From contig NC_134838.1 of NCBI RefSeq assembly GCF_965363235.1, forward strand, positions 20,012,441 through 20,076,440: DNA of 64,000 nucleotides, read 5' to 3'. Made by a program: the position numbers and the translations under genes. The notes under the pieces were generated by a model that saw only the letters and a list, made by a program, of their open reading frames with translations, searched no databases and had not been told where the DNA came from. This document shows, in pieces, positions 13,701-28,700 of the stretch (positions are counted from its first letter, which is position 1; each line of letters opens with the position of its first letter). The DNA is from Mytilus galloprovincialis. Lineage: Eukaryota; Mollusca; Bivalvia; Mytilida; Mytilidae.

Positions 13701-16700
13701 AAAACCATTCAAACAGGAAAACCAACGGTCATATATATATATTATATATATATATATATATATAACTCGTGTAAACATCATCCCAACAATGTTAGATCTG
13801 TAAATTTGCTTTCGCAAATATTTTGTTCTTCCCTCGCCGGGATTCGAACCCATGCTACCGAGATATCGTGACACCTAATCGCCTGCACTGTAGCCGTCCC
13901 ACTAGACCACACGACCACCTGGGCTTCAAAATAAAGCTTTCAGTGGCCGTGTGTTACCTTTCCTCGTCAGTTTTAATCTAGCGTCGTACTATGATATATA
14001 AGGCATGAAGATGTTATTGTTACAGATCAGCTCAATTATCTATAGTAAAGGATCCTACAAATTAATGCAATATACAATCACAGAAAATAATTATATTTAT
14101 TTTATAAGTACGTCTGAGTCAGTGACAACTCTACAACAGATTTATCCATCGGATCACCAGCAATGATGGTGATACATGGCTGTGCACATTATGAATATAC
14201 AACTCGTCTAAACATCAACCCAACAATGTTAGATCTGTTAATTTGCTTTCGCAAAATTTTTTGTTCTTCCCTCGCTGGGATTCGAACCCATACTACTGAG
14301 ATATCGTGACACCTAATCGCCTGCACTGTAGCCCTCTTGCTAGACCATACGACCACCTGAGCATCAAAATAAAGCTTTCAGTGGCCGTGTGTTACCTTTC
14401 CTCGTCAGTTTTAGGACTTAGGACAGGTTCAAACATTTGCCACGGGATTTAACGTTTTAATAATATCAAACCTTCTCCCGTTTCCTAAAACAATAGTATA
14501 ACAAAAACATGCATGAACTAAACATATAAATGTAAAAAATCTGACGTTCCTTATCACAGCAAGTTTCAACATGGGCAAGAGTGCTAAAATAGGACTCAGA
14601 TTAATAATAACATAAATTTTAAATTACATTTGATTGAATGTTTACAATTTATGCATCTAACTGTAATATTATTAATATGTGCAACTGTATGAATGTTTTT
14701 TTCCGAATTCATCCATATGCTCCAAATACATATATGGTCTAACCCGTTCTAGACCGGACGAGCGTATTGATACGGTCCGACCGTACGAGTATACGTATAC
14801 GGTCAAAAAACCACAAACCAAATAAACACAGCTAAAATAGTTTGATACAATGCAGAATATGATTGCAAGACAAAGGCAACTTTGATAGATAATACACATT
14901 TAAGAATTAAAATTAGTTAACTGGTGAATAAAGATCAAATATTTTACAGGTTTTGTCGTTTAGAAATCTATATTTTTTAATTCTGACCAAAAAAGGACCA
15001 GGTAAAACTATCAATCCACTAGAAAAAGTAAGAGAATGTCATTGGGTAACTTTGAATATGTATACAGTTTTGTTTTATTCTAATAAACTGTTGAACGGAT
15101 AACCTTTAATTATTTAGTATATAATCATGGAATAGTTCTATCATTTCAGTGGTGGTTCTGGATTTAAAAACTTTACCAAGGTGTTCACAAAGCCGCGTGG
15201 CAAGCTTATTAATGACGGCAGTAAGGATGTTGTTCTAAATGCCAATTTTTTCTGGGGTCCAGTAAGTAAAGATAAATTTTCTATATTAAAAAGTAAGATA
15301 CTGTAAAAATATGAAAATGCACACTAAGTTGCTTATATTGAATAAATGATCGGAAATGACATGTGCAATAATATTGGCTTATAACATGACCATTTTCGTA
15401 TTAGCCCTGGTATCGCCCCCAAGACTCCCATATAGGCCCGAGGTTAAAATTTGAAAAACCAAATTTTTATGAAATTCGCATATGGTCGAGCAAATTATAA
15501 CATTATTATTATAATGATATATTACTTCTAAATGCAAACCCTTATAGTTTACTAAGATATCATATTAAGTTGATAAACTCATCATAGATACCAGGATTAA
15601 AATTTTATATTTACACCAGACAAGCGTCTCGTCTATAAAAGACTCTCGAATGAAAAAAAAAACAATATAAGAGCCATATAAAGCACGAAGTTAAATGCAA
15701 GCAACGTTTTAAACAGTATATTTTTTAAAATATTAAAAATACCGGTGTATAACAACTTCTTAAAGACTCTGGACGAAATAGAGCTTGGTCAAATTTATAA
15801 TAATTCTAATTGACGTGTACTTCACATCTTATTTTCGTATCAAAATTAACTATTCTAGTCAGCAAAAGTAACGATACACAAGTTTGAACTGTAATTTATC
15901 ATAGAATATGATAAATAAGAATAATCTGTTATCCAATGAAAAGCATTGATTAGCAAGACAAATACATTTGATTAAAAGAATCTGACCGATTTGTAAAGTG
16001 AGAAAAAAAGTTCTCATATCGTTTTGGGAAATGTTTTGTGAAAATATGATTTTTGAAATAACAAAAACAGCAAAACAAATTCGTTTATAAGTCGTAAATC
16101 AATGATAAGAAAATATTCCTCGGTTAGACCTGTTTGGCAATTGTTTACCTTGGTACAATGTATCTAATTCCATTGTATGTGGGAAAACACATTGCCTAGT
16201 ACAATGAATCCTATTTTTTATTGTTAACTAGTAGATTAGATTTTTCGAAGAAAATGAGTTTTAATGTTGGAATGATTCAAATAATATTGGTTAAACATTC
16301 GTATTCTAAATTATACGTTTTTTTACTTATCCTTGAGTTACATAACCGTAAAAAAAGCCTTATCTGTTTCGGCCCCTTAACGTTTAATCCTCTTTAATGC
16401 TCACCCTTTTTGTCTTTCTTCTTGCCAAAATTTGTCTTAAAACTTGAAGAAGAATGTTTCAGAATCACGTTTCGTGAAAAATGAAAAAAATATATAGGCT
16501 ATCTTGTCATTTATGAAATATGATATAAAAGAGGGGAGATAATTTGAATTGATATTTTTACAGGTTCCTCGGAGTAACTTTTCTTTGTGTATTGTACTTG
16601 TGGACGAATCTTACTCTGAAATCGATGAAAAACAGTTTCAGCCCAGCAGCACAGATATAAAAAATATGTTTATGTTCCATGATCGCAGTCTTTTGAAGGA

Positions 16701-19700
16701 TGACTTTCAAAATTGTAAATTCTATAGAAGACGAGCTACATTGGGTAAGTAACATATAGTCAAAGCGGCATTCGAATCTAAACAAGACAAGGTATAGTTA
16801 TATTTATGAAGACAGATTTATGAAATATATATTTAATGCTTGGTGTAGCAAATAACTCTCTCAGACAATTAAATTCAAGCGAAGAATAACACATTTTGCA
16901 GTATATTCTCGTTGGGTTATTTTTTATACCCAAATGCGTAGATACTGCTAGAATGTTGTTACATAGCAATTGAAACTTTACAAGACAAAAGTTAGATGAG
17001 ATAAAATATTTATGTTTCAAAATTCAACATACGTAAGTTACGTTTTTCGTATTAGCACTTTTTAAATTTTTAAATATTAAAACGTAGACATAAAAGGTCA
17101 ATAATAATACCGGTATTCCTCGATCTAGTTTTAAAAGTACCTGTGCATGCAATGATCAAACCAAATCATCGACGCTATCATAGATGCATAAAAGATATAG
17201 AAACGGTTGGAAAAACATGATGTAAAGAAAAAGAAATAAAATAGGCAAATGCATATTTGGTCAAATGAGTGAGCTGGAACCTTAGTTTCTTTTTAAAAAA
17301 ACATGTTTATTTGACACATATTTTGAACAGTATGTTATAAATTATAAAGTATCGATTACTGAGCTCATGAAACCCTAGGGACTAACAATCCACCAACAGT
17401 GATGTCGACCTGGTGCTATATAATTTAAATAAGACAATAAATCTCCAACATTCGCAGCAAGTTTCCTGATCTTCGATTAGCTTTGTAATACAATGTAACA
17501 CTATGTTGCACGTTTCTGCAAAAGATCATTAAGCCTGCAATTGCTATTTAAAGTTTGATTGATTCCATAAACGCTTCGATTATCTTTCAATTTTACTGTT
17601 CAGATCACAGTTCTGTCAAGTTCACGCAATCTGCTTTCCAAAATCCATTTCAATTCATAGACAGCGATGAAACAGCCGAGGATGTCAGCAAATATACAAA
17701 CTTTATCACATCAACGGGGAGTAATCCAGGGTTTAAGGTCAGATATATATGGAATATATGTGAATGATAATTAAAATATCAGTAAGAAAAAAAGGGTCGT
17801 AGCACATATTAGACACTATCTCAAGAAATCAGACGTCACAAATATGAAAATATCAGAGCATATGTATATCACGCACCAAGACATATTTTGACTGAGCAAA
17901 TCAAGTCATGACACTAAACCGCTATAAGATTTAATTTTTGTCCAGACATCAAAATAAACTTTGTAAAGTCTAAATATAAAAATAGATGATATACTGAATT
18001 GTAAGACTTTTTCAAAATGATTGATATAAGTATAAAACGGTGGACAATGTTCGGATGGTTAATGATATGAAGTAATTTCTTATATTATATTATAGAACTA
18101 CTTTGAAATGGAAAATTAATCATAAGAAAAGCATGCGACAATAGCCGACACATTTACTCTATAAATAATACATAACATAATGCATCTTTATTTGTTTCAA
18201 CCGTCTTTATATCTTTATGATTTTATCGTATTATATATTTTGCATTTTAAGAAAGAAATCTGTATCAACAGTTATTTTCAACATTATTACTTTACGATTA
18301 CTTTTTCATACTTTATATTAAAAATGTTTTGATTGTTCTTCTTCTAAAACCATATTTATAGTCAACTGTACGTTCATCTGTCTGGGCTACTTATAAAGCT
18401 GAACAGTTTTGGAAGCAAAATCCTGTCAGTTATGTATCATGGCGGTACATTGGTACAAAATCAGGAATCATGAGAACTTATCCGGGAATTCTGATGCATA
18501 AAAACTTTGACCATGAAAAAAGACCTTGGTGAGAAAGATTTACTTTGTATGTCGAAAATTAATTCGGAAATAGTTCTATTAAGCTTCAATCTAAGGTTAT
18601 GAATAAAAAGTATAACAGTAACCGCACGGAAAATCTATCAAATATTTCAAATCATCGCTTAGTTTCTATATTATCAACTCTACACCTTTGGATTATTTTG
18701 TTTTAAAAACGCACATATTCTAAATTTATATATATTTTTTTTTCAAATCGGACATACAACTAGTTAGGTTTCAGAAAAGCTCTTCGGAAACATGAAATTC
18801 ATAGAGTACCGTTTTCTTTTTTTCATCGGGATAGTTCATTTAATTACATCTTTCTGTTGTATAAAATATTTTTTGACAGTTTATTTACCAATGGATATTA
18901 AAGAAATTTTCAATTTAAGGTGGCGCCAGGCTTTAGGACATCCAAATACTATGTATCTAACAACACCGTATGTTGATGGCTGGGGATCCGGTATAGTTCT
19001 GACATTTATACATACACTACATAAAGCTAAGTAATTAGTTTTATTTAGCTTTTTTGGCTAAAATATTATAAAAAAAAACTTTTGTATAAAAGAAGGAAAC
19101 AACTCATTCGCAAGAATGAGGCTTAACATTGCAATATAAATTCACCGTTTTATGAATTTTCTAGCTATAAAAGGGAGTCAATAGTTATTAAAGGTATAAG
19201 GATTATAATTTCGTACGCCAGACGCGCGTTTCGTCTACATAAGACCCATCAGTGACGCTCATATCAAAATAGTTATAAACCAAACAAATACAAAGTTGAA
19301 GAGCATTGAGGATCCAAAATTCCAAAAAGTTGGCAAAAGATTTCACAGAATTATTCGAGCTAATAAGTTGAAAATGTACTGACAACGCCATGGCAAAAAA
19401 CGAAAAGGAGCAAAAGACAAAGAACAGTTTACAAAACAAAATAAAGAAAACTAAAGACAGAGCGACGCAGACCCCAACAAAAACCAGGGTTGATCTCAGA
19501 TGTTCCTGAAGGATAAGTTCATTCATGTGATAACCATCTTGCTGCTTATGTACAAACAAAACCGATGATAAGTCTAATCAGTTAGGTCACATTCGAGACA
19601 AAAGGTCAGGAATCGTATCAACTTGAGATACATTATTAATTTGCGGGTGCTGCTAGAATTTTGCTACAAATACATTAAAGGTTCACCGTTGCGAAACTTA

Positions 19701-22700
19701 AATCATCTCTTTTGATGAGTTTATTGAAAGCCTATCTAATGTTATTTTTTTAACAATTTGTGTATAAAAAAAATGAGGGTATGAGCAAGTCAAGTATTAA
19801 TAGTCTCACACAGCCGTAAAAAACATCAAAGCGAAGTTGTATAGTATTTCAAGCAAAACAATCCTCAAAATTGTGTCCAATATGATTTTAGCCACCTATG
19901 CCTTGAGTAGAAACCTTAGTCTTTTATAACCATTATTTTATGAGAAAGATAAAAGGAAAAGGTCTTGTGATTAATATTTCATGTCGACAAATTGTTTTCT
20001 TAAATCAAAGTTTAACAGAGAAATCGGGTTTCTCATGATGTCTTTCAAAACATTGCACTGATATTGACTGGTGTCTCTTTTGAATACGATGCAGATTTGA
20101 AACATCTCGAACGGTATTCCTTTTGAGGAAAGAACCCAGACGGTACCAAATTTCAATGAAGTGTGTTTCATGGCATTAAATAATATCCTATCATGTAAGG
20201 TCATTCTCAACTTACAAAAATGTCAATTGGAGTATTACTGTACATTCTTCCATCTTCGAAAGTCTTTTAAGGTTTAAATATGTGTAGTCAGAAAAGACAC
20301 TCAGTTTAGTAGATGTATTAGGCTAAAACACCAGAAAACGGCTTTAACGCATAGTTTCGAAACGAAAAATGGGAAGTTCTGTTAATTTATCGCTACAATA
20401 TATGAGCAGAACATGAGATAATCTTGACAATGAAACACTTTACATGTATGTAGGTGGTCCATGTTTGTAGCCAATGGAATTAAGTTTGACACAACAACTA
20501 TAAAGTTTAGCCGACAAATCAATCAAAGTAGCGAATTTCAATAATCTGTAACATTTTCAGTCTTTTTATTGTGATCGTGAAAGGTTTTAAACTTTAAATT
20601 ATTAGACTGATAATTTTAATTCGGTGCTCGTGAAAAAATATTTCGCCACCACCAATCACAAAAAGGACAGTAAGGTTAACAATTGGAAATCTTCGAATAA
20701 GGCATTAAAAGACATTTATAAAACTTTATGTAGAATGTATAAATCAGACATGTTCGAGTACTGCAATTATCCTTTAAAAGTAAATATTCTGTAAATTGCA
20801 TTTGCTAACTCTTATTGCTTTGACATATTTTAGTTCCAGTGCAGTAACTGCAACTGTTGCTGCTGATTTTCCATTACAGTATTTCAATTGGTTCATTAGT
20901 AAGATATATCCTTCCTGCGAAGACGGGAACAGGTAATCTATAATAATGCATTTGAAAAACATTGATAACACATTGATATACACTAATCTCTGTGTACCGA
21001 ATGAAATATTGTATTGCTATCAACATAAACAATATGGATTTATAGCAGTTTATAATGATAATTAGAACTACATCAATGATAAATTATGTTAACACAGTCA
21101 GAATGTATGGTTTCATTTCAATAATAAAACTTACGTTTCTTGCCTTCCTTAATGGTTAGCTTTTAGTACACCCATAATCATAATAAGAGCTATGTTTCGA
21201 TGAATTTTTAAACAGTGGTTAATTTCATTTTTATCCGTTCAGTTGTTTTAAAAATTATGTGCATTCCCTTTTTACAGGTCCTCCCAAACAGAATTTCTCA
21301 TATTGTACGAGCAGCGTTCCAGTGATATAGTGTTGCGTAAGAGCCTTTGACTTTCTACGAAACACAGAACAGGACGACTCAACTTTTGGTCATCACCTTA
21401 CTTGTTTGATGAGCTGTAACTTAAAAGCGCTTTTCTTATATATCAATCAGATATCTTGAGTAAAAAGTAGGGGATGCAAAGTACAAAATTTGTAGTGCTT
21501 GTGTGGCTATTCAATTTGGAAAGAAAGCCGGGATTATCAGTAAATCTTATTTAAGCCTGGTCGTATCGTCGATCGATGGTTTCATGAATGATTGTTGACT
21601 CTTATTTTAAGATTCATACTATGTTTCATTTCAGATGCATTATTTTGGACAATAGTGGGTTTATTGTGATGCACCCTAGACTTAAAGACACTACAGATGA
21701 ATCTGACTTTCATGAACCGAAACATATTACTGTCGAGGTATTTTTAAAATAAACATATGTGTTAGGTACATAGGCAACTTGGTGTTATTTGATAACCCGT
21801 TATTTTAGGGAAACTTAATATGTAAATTATTCAGATAAACACTTTTATATTTCTCATTGTTTTATATGAGGAAATTATAAATATGTCAATCATCTACAGA
21901 GTACTTTATAATTTCAACATCATTTCGGATATCTCAATATCATTTTATCTCTAGATATAAAAATATGATGTAAATCTCTTCCGCCCTTCACTTCTTTACT
22001 TGAACTTCTAATCATCTAAAATGGCTACATCGTAGCATTAACACAACAAACCCCTAAACGGACGCATTATTTTGTAGGAGCCTGGTTTCGCAGAAATATT
22101 GAAGATTAAATTGGTGCTGAATTTCAAAGAATGCCAAGATTTCTCTGAGAACATAAATCTTCGATCATTTAGGGTACTAACATTAACGGTACCAATTTTC
22201 CTGCACCAGATGCGCATTTCGACAACATCATATTATCTAATACCAACACCGAAATATACATGTGCCAATTTTTTCAGTATTAGTCTATAGTTTTGTAACG
22301 AAAATTACGAGTAACAAACACAGATACATGCACCTCGTTTTAAAAAGTAGAAAATGCAAAATTTGGTAGATTTGCATCGATTATAATTATTGTTTCATAT
22401 GTTTAGTTTCAAATAACGCTAATATGTTTCTCAAATTATCAAAATTATTATCAAAAATTATTAGTCAATCATTATCTATTTCAAAATTTCCTTTTTTGGT
22501 TCTTGAAGTATTAACATCAGGGTTTTTTTTTATAATTAAATACATTTTTGTTATTTTTTTATGCATTGACAGGTTAAAAATGTTGCTTGAATAAAGATTA
22601 CCCAAGGCAAAAATACTGAAAGTATCATTGGAAAACTTGAAAAAGGTGTTTTGTTTTTTTGGGAATAAAAAATAGCCGAGAGTTTCCTTAAGAAAAGTGT

Positions 22701-25700
22701 GTCTTATAAGTATAAGACACTCCGTCTTTTAAGTATTGCTTATCAAAAGTAGATATGATTAGTATCCTCAAGAATCAAGCTAAATTTACATTGGTTGTAT
22801 CAGCTGAAATGAATAATAAAGTTTGAAATAAATAAAGGAGTGAAAAAGAAACCATTTATGAGCATTCCAGATGTATGGACATACAATCAGCATCGGTATT
22901 TAAAACTCGGATAATGGCAGAAATTAATCTAAGCATAAACTACAAAATCGCATCAAATATGATGTGTCAAATAAGGGCTAACAATAAATCAAATAAGATT
23001 TTCTTCTATTATTATGCACTTTATTGCTAAATTTGTAAAACACTAGAACTGTTTTATTCGTATTAATCAATTTTTAATTGTTTTATTCATATAAATCAAT
23101 TTTTTATTGTTTTATTCATATGAATCATTTTTTGTATCACTGTTGTTTAATATATTACCAGTTATAATTATTTTAACATAATTTTTACAATCAGAAGATT
23201 TTACAGAAAGGTTTCTCTTTTCTGTTTTCTTCTGAAAACGCTTTACTTGATCATTCAAAGGTGACCATGCCATCAGGATTTTCAAGTGGATTGGATTTTA
23301 AGGATACGGATGACAAATTTGAGATAAGACCAATTGCTGAGAGTAACTTGTTTATCATAAGATTCAAAGCGAAACCATCAAGCACATGTTCTTGTGTAAG
23401 TTCAGATAAAAAAAGACTTGATGATATTAATTTTACTGCTCCCGATGCGCATTATTAAATATATGTCTCATAAGAGATGCTCGAGGACAAAATATGTGAA
23501 ATTTTAAAACTTGTGATAAAATTGAAGAGCAAGTAAAACAAAAAGGACAAAAGGTTAAGCCAAATCCGGGCAAGGAACTAAAAATATGCAGAAAGGAGAT
23601 ACATTCTTTATTTCTTGTTTGAGTTACGACTGCATATTGCAAATTAGTTGTACCTTCAAATTGTTCGTAAACTAATTGCACAGCTACGATTTAATTTGTT
23701 GATATGGTGTAGAGATATTGACTATTGTTTTATCTATATTTTGAAATATAACTTTTCAGAAGACCTTACTAAATCATTATGAAAAAAATGTATTACATTG
23801 TACAATAAGTACCGTGCCGTTGTAAGTAACTAATCCATTTCCATTCTCAATTTTATTATATCCAATAACCTCCATAATGACACACTGAGCAAGACCAGTA
23901 TGCTTATTATCAAAAGTATACAAAAAAACGTCGTTGAAAACTCTAGATATGCACAAAAGTAAAAACTTATATCTTTTTTTAGAAATAAAAGCGAAACTGG
24001 TTAAAATTGCTGCCCTACTTCACTGGTTACTATGTATTTTATATTGTATATATTAGGAATGTTTATGGACTTTTATCCTGCATTTCGATGACGACTTTAA
24101 AACATTTACATTTTTATTTGCTATTGTATCTTTGGTTTTTAAATGTACATCTCAAACAATTCACATTATTTGAAATGAAATCGCAAACATAACCTCAAAA
24201 TTATCAGTGTTTAAATATTAATTTTCGTGTAAAAGATGGACGAAAGATACCAGAGGGACAGTTAGACTCATAAATCGACAATAAACATGGCTAAAAATGA
24301 AAAGGACAAACAGGCAAACAGTAGTTCACACGACACAACATAGAAAACTAAAGAATAATCAACAAGAACCCCACCAAAAACTAGGGGTGATCTCAGGTGC
24401 TTATGTTCCTCAAAATAAAAAAACACGCTATATTTGATAAAAGTGCAAATATAGCATACAAATTTAACACACCTGTTGTTAATGATAGTTGGATGATTGC
24501 AGAAGAACAGAGACTATTCGTTAGTTCCGAATCAGTTATGACATAAAAGGGAGTGAAAATTTTCATTTTTGACCATGCCACATCAGCAACCGTGCTTAAA
24601 TCTAATATTTGGCTATCAAAATCGGTGACATATGGTAGGTTATGAGCAAATAGAATTAACACTTGCATCTATTTTATTCATTAACATATAATCTTATAGG
24701 AATCCAAGAGCTATGTTGTGAAAGAAACTGCATATAAACGTGCTAAATATTAAGCTTCCCATTACAGCATTTTGAAATATTGTTTAATTCCTGAGACTAT
24801 TTACAGCAGAACAGCAGGTCTAACAATTCGATGTTTGATTATAAAAATACGATAAACTTGTACCATTTTTTATTTTAAAGTCTTTTTTTCTATTTCGTGA
24901 ATTTAGGATGGATCAAAGTCACCTGATGTCGTTAAATGCCAAGGTCCCTGTCAATGTTTGTGTCATATGCCAATTATCTTTGACGTTTGCGCAAACAGAT
25001 ATAACACCGAGTATGTTTATACTACATTTATTTATGTTACATATTATGATACATACATGCACAGAAACCACCATCTCCGGATTTAATTCATAAGTATACT
25101 TTACTCGCAAACCTTCTTTCCAGCACATAAATTATATTTTATGAGACATTAAGAAGACTTTGTGCGTGCTTTTCGCATTTTATTAATCAATGTTCAGCTC
25201 AATTAAGGCTTATATACTTTTCTATGTATTGAGTTACGCCTGCCAATTGATATTTTATAGTGTGTTTGTCTATGTTGTGATGTTATGCTATTTTTTCAGA
25301 AAAAAAGGAGAAGGTTTGGATCCATTAAAACGTTTTATCCCGCTGCAAATGTTTGCACCTGTCCTAAGTCAGGAATCTGATGTACAGTAGTTGTCGATTG
25401 TTTATGTAATTTATACGTGGTTCTCGTTTCTCGTTTTTTTTATTTTATATAGATTAGACCGTTGGTTTTCCCGTTTGAATAGTTTTACACTAGTAATTTG
25501 GGGTCCTTTATAGCTTGTTGTTCGGTGTGAGCCAAGGCTCCGTGTTAAAGGCCGTACATTTACCTATAATGGTTTACTTTTTTAAAACTGTTGTTTGGAT
25601 GGAGAGTTGTCTCATTGGCACTCACACCACATCTTCCTATATCTATAGTATTTATGTCAAAGCAAGATTTACGCCATCAATTGTAGCAAACGAAATATAT

Positions 25701-28700
25701 GAATATGCCGAGGGCCATACCTGTATCTGAACTTTTGTGGGTATATTTTGAATCGACTGAATACGTATTTACAGGATCTCATGTTTCATCTGATAAAAGA
25801 TATCTTTGTTACATTTCATGCACTTTGAGTTCATAGTAAGCTTTTCTTTTAAAATGATTGTGTTTTAAAGGAGAAAAGCTTATAGAACAACAACGACTTG
25901 TTTTCAGTAGTAGCAATAATTTTTGTCTCTAACTTCTACATTTCTATTTTAAGATCTGCCAGTTCACCATGTAGTGCTAGAATTCCAGATACATCTGGTA
26001 AAAACAAGCCTGATGATACTGATAACCTTAAAGCATGCTATGCACCAATTTGTTATCAGAAAACAACAAAACAGTAAGATTTAGACACATAAAACGCTAT
26101 AGTTATCTTGTGTGATGCTCCCCCTTAAAAATAATGTCGAATATTTGACATTTAAGAGCATGAAAATTGTCATAATAATTGTGCCAAGTTCGGTTCAGGC
26201 AGTTTTTTGTCTCTGGGTTTACAAGTCTTAGCGTTTCAAACAATTCAATATTTTAGAAACAGTAAGGTAACAGTTAAACAGTAGGTAATAACCTCGGATG
26301 GTAAAAATCCGCCAAAAAGGGAGGCATTACTAAAAAAGTTTCACTGAAAAAGTTTCAAGTGCCTTTGGCCTTTTATATGTCGAAAACGGTTCAAAATATA
26401 AAAATGGCGAGATTTAAATGAAAGCACTCTGAAAACGAATTTCAAGAAATGTCCACTTGGAATAATAAAAACGTGACTAATTTCAACAATACAATATCAG
26501 TATGTCCATTACTGTGGTACTGGCTACTGAGTTGATTATATCATCAGGATCTAGGCGTTTACTGGCAGAAGTATTGATCCAGTAGTGGTCATAAAATTGA
26601 TGTTACCTATTTTAGTGCATCAAATAGACATTTTGAAAAGTTATTTCTCTTCATTTGTACTAGAACCAAACACATTTGAAAATCAAAAGGTTTTGATAAA
26701 AAATTATGGAATGATAAAACTTAAAAAGGATTAGAACAAAAGGCGAAACATGAACTTGAATTCAGAGCTATGCTTAAGAAAGATAATTATTTAGTTTTCA
26801 AAGATTTATAACGTCAAATCTTAAATAGTTTTCTTTGAATACCTTTTGAAAAAAATATACTCTGAATGGAATTGTTATTTAAATACTCTTCTAGACTAAA
26901 ATCTACACGTTTCTCAGTTTATTATTGCAGAATGCATAATGAAATGTGTACTATGTAGGGGTGTATAAATGAGTGTTTTTTTAATAGTTCATTCCAAATT
27001 ATGTTCCTATCGTACATTTATAAAGTATGGGTTTTCATTATTGTTTGTTGAAGGCCGCAGAGGGACCTGTAGTTATTAACTTCTGTGTCATTTTGTCTCT
27101 AGTTGTTGAGTGTTGGCTCATTGCCAATAATACCGCAACTTCTTATTTTCATATGTTTATTTGAAAGAAAATGTTGTCAAATTATCGACGTTTTGTTTTA
27201 GAGACTGTTATAGCGAAGCTGAGTGCACGTGGTGCGAGTATACTGACCTTGGACAACAAATTGCTACGCCATGTTGTAGACTGAAAGAAGATTGTTATTT
27301 CGGTAAAACAAAGCCTGAAAAAAGAGATACATGTGGTAAGTGTTATATTTGACTTTGAAGTCAGATATTAATGCAAACGCTGACACAATGACATATTTAA
27401 GCCAAAAAAGTAGAAAAACACGTTTGGAGCTTTATGACGACGGGGAACTTACTTACAAATTATTATAAAGTGAGAAATGTAAACTTGGAAATAAATACAA
27501 GGCTTTGATTTTGTAAATTAGACGCAATATTTGTTTACATAAGGCTCATCAGTGGCGCTCATATATTAGTTGGAAGTAAACTGATTGCTAGTAAGAGATC
27601 TTAAAATTTAAACACACGAGAAATTGAAATCGAAAACATGTACAGCCTTCTACCATGATCAAACATATATACAGTAGGATGTTTTATACCCCATTGACAT
27701 ATGTTTAGTCTTTACTTTTCTATGTTGTGTCTGTTGTACCATTATTTTGATGTTTGTCTTTTTTATTTTTTATTCATGGCGTTGGCAGTTTATTTTTATT
27801 CTATGAGTGTGACTGTCCCTCTTGTATTTTTCGCCCCTCTTTTAGTAGTGATACACAAATGAGCTGAAACTGTTCAGTGTCATTCATGTCCAGATAAATA
27901 TTGGCAAAAAAGCAAATCCGATTCAACAAGCCCTTGTTCACACGCAATTTAATATTATTATTTCTAAATCATCAAAGTTACCATTTAAGAACAATTCAAC
28001 AGTTCTTTTCTTTTTCTGTATGAATACAACACTTAGTTTTTGATTGATATAATTATACAGTCAAGGTTTTCGTAGAATATCAAAATATAGATTGTATTTG
28101 TATAAGTACAATGGGCAATAGAAGTGGGTGGTTTGTATTTACATCTTAGGGTTAAGAGTTTATAGCTCCTATTTGGGGTTGAAAATGTTTGATAAATAGA
28201 TATATGAAATGACAGGTGTAGTTTTATTTATATAGTAACCAGGTATCGTTTTTCGGATAGATTTTAGATGGAAAACATTGCAGATATTGGTAGCATCTTA
28301 ACCCTAATAAGCAAACAATGTGTCATATAAATTAAGATCAATGTCCTGTTCTGAATTTGATCATTATGTGTGATTGCATCTCTTTTGAAAGTAAAAAAAA
28401 GACATGAATATTAGGACTAATATGTTATAACTGCCGTAAACAATATCCCGTCCTCTTTTTTCGAATGTGATCTACCGATTAACATGTAACGCCTTATTTG
28501 TACGTATATGAGCAACACGACGGTTATTCAAATGTTGAGCAGTATCCTTTTCCCTTTCAGGAGCCCCTGAGATTAACCCGGGTTTTAAATAAATCTCGTT
28601 TTATTCTGTCTTTAGTTTGTTTTTATTTTTATAATATTGATAACTTCTCATTTTTTTGCCATGCGTTGTTGTCAGTTTGTTTTCGGATTATGACTCTCTT

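Larger units (their letters stand above)
12781..15149 (+). other. Intron with SINE copies
   Basis: Holds inverted copies of families B (12800-12965) and M (13540-13690) and two tRNA-derived SINE copies (13735-13975, 14190-14418). 14420-15149 is AT-rich with no recognisable feature. Confidence 0.7.
18991..20844 (+). other. Intron with family F and G repeats
   Basis: Contains inverted family F (19195-19335) followed by inverted family G (19370-19600). 19600-20844 is AT-rich without further recognisable elements. Confidence 0.7.
23396..24906 (+). other. Intron with family H and G repeats
   Basis: Family H at 23428-23580 and inverted family G at 24230-24425; the remainder is AT-rich without features. 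Confidence 0.65.

Noticed and set aside
13770-13920. Functional tRNA gene on the minus strand
   Set aside because: A- and B-box words exist but I cannot draw an acceptor stem, and a second copy with shared flanks shows it is a SINE.
21275-21350. Extra exon after TTTTTACAG at about 21279
   Set aside because: The flanking exons i and j join directly into EDGNRCIILDNSGF, typical of the family; inserting this piece would break a conserved region.
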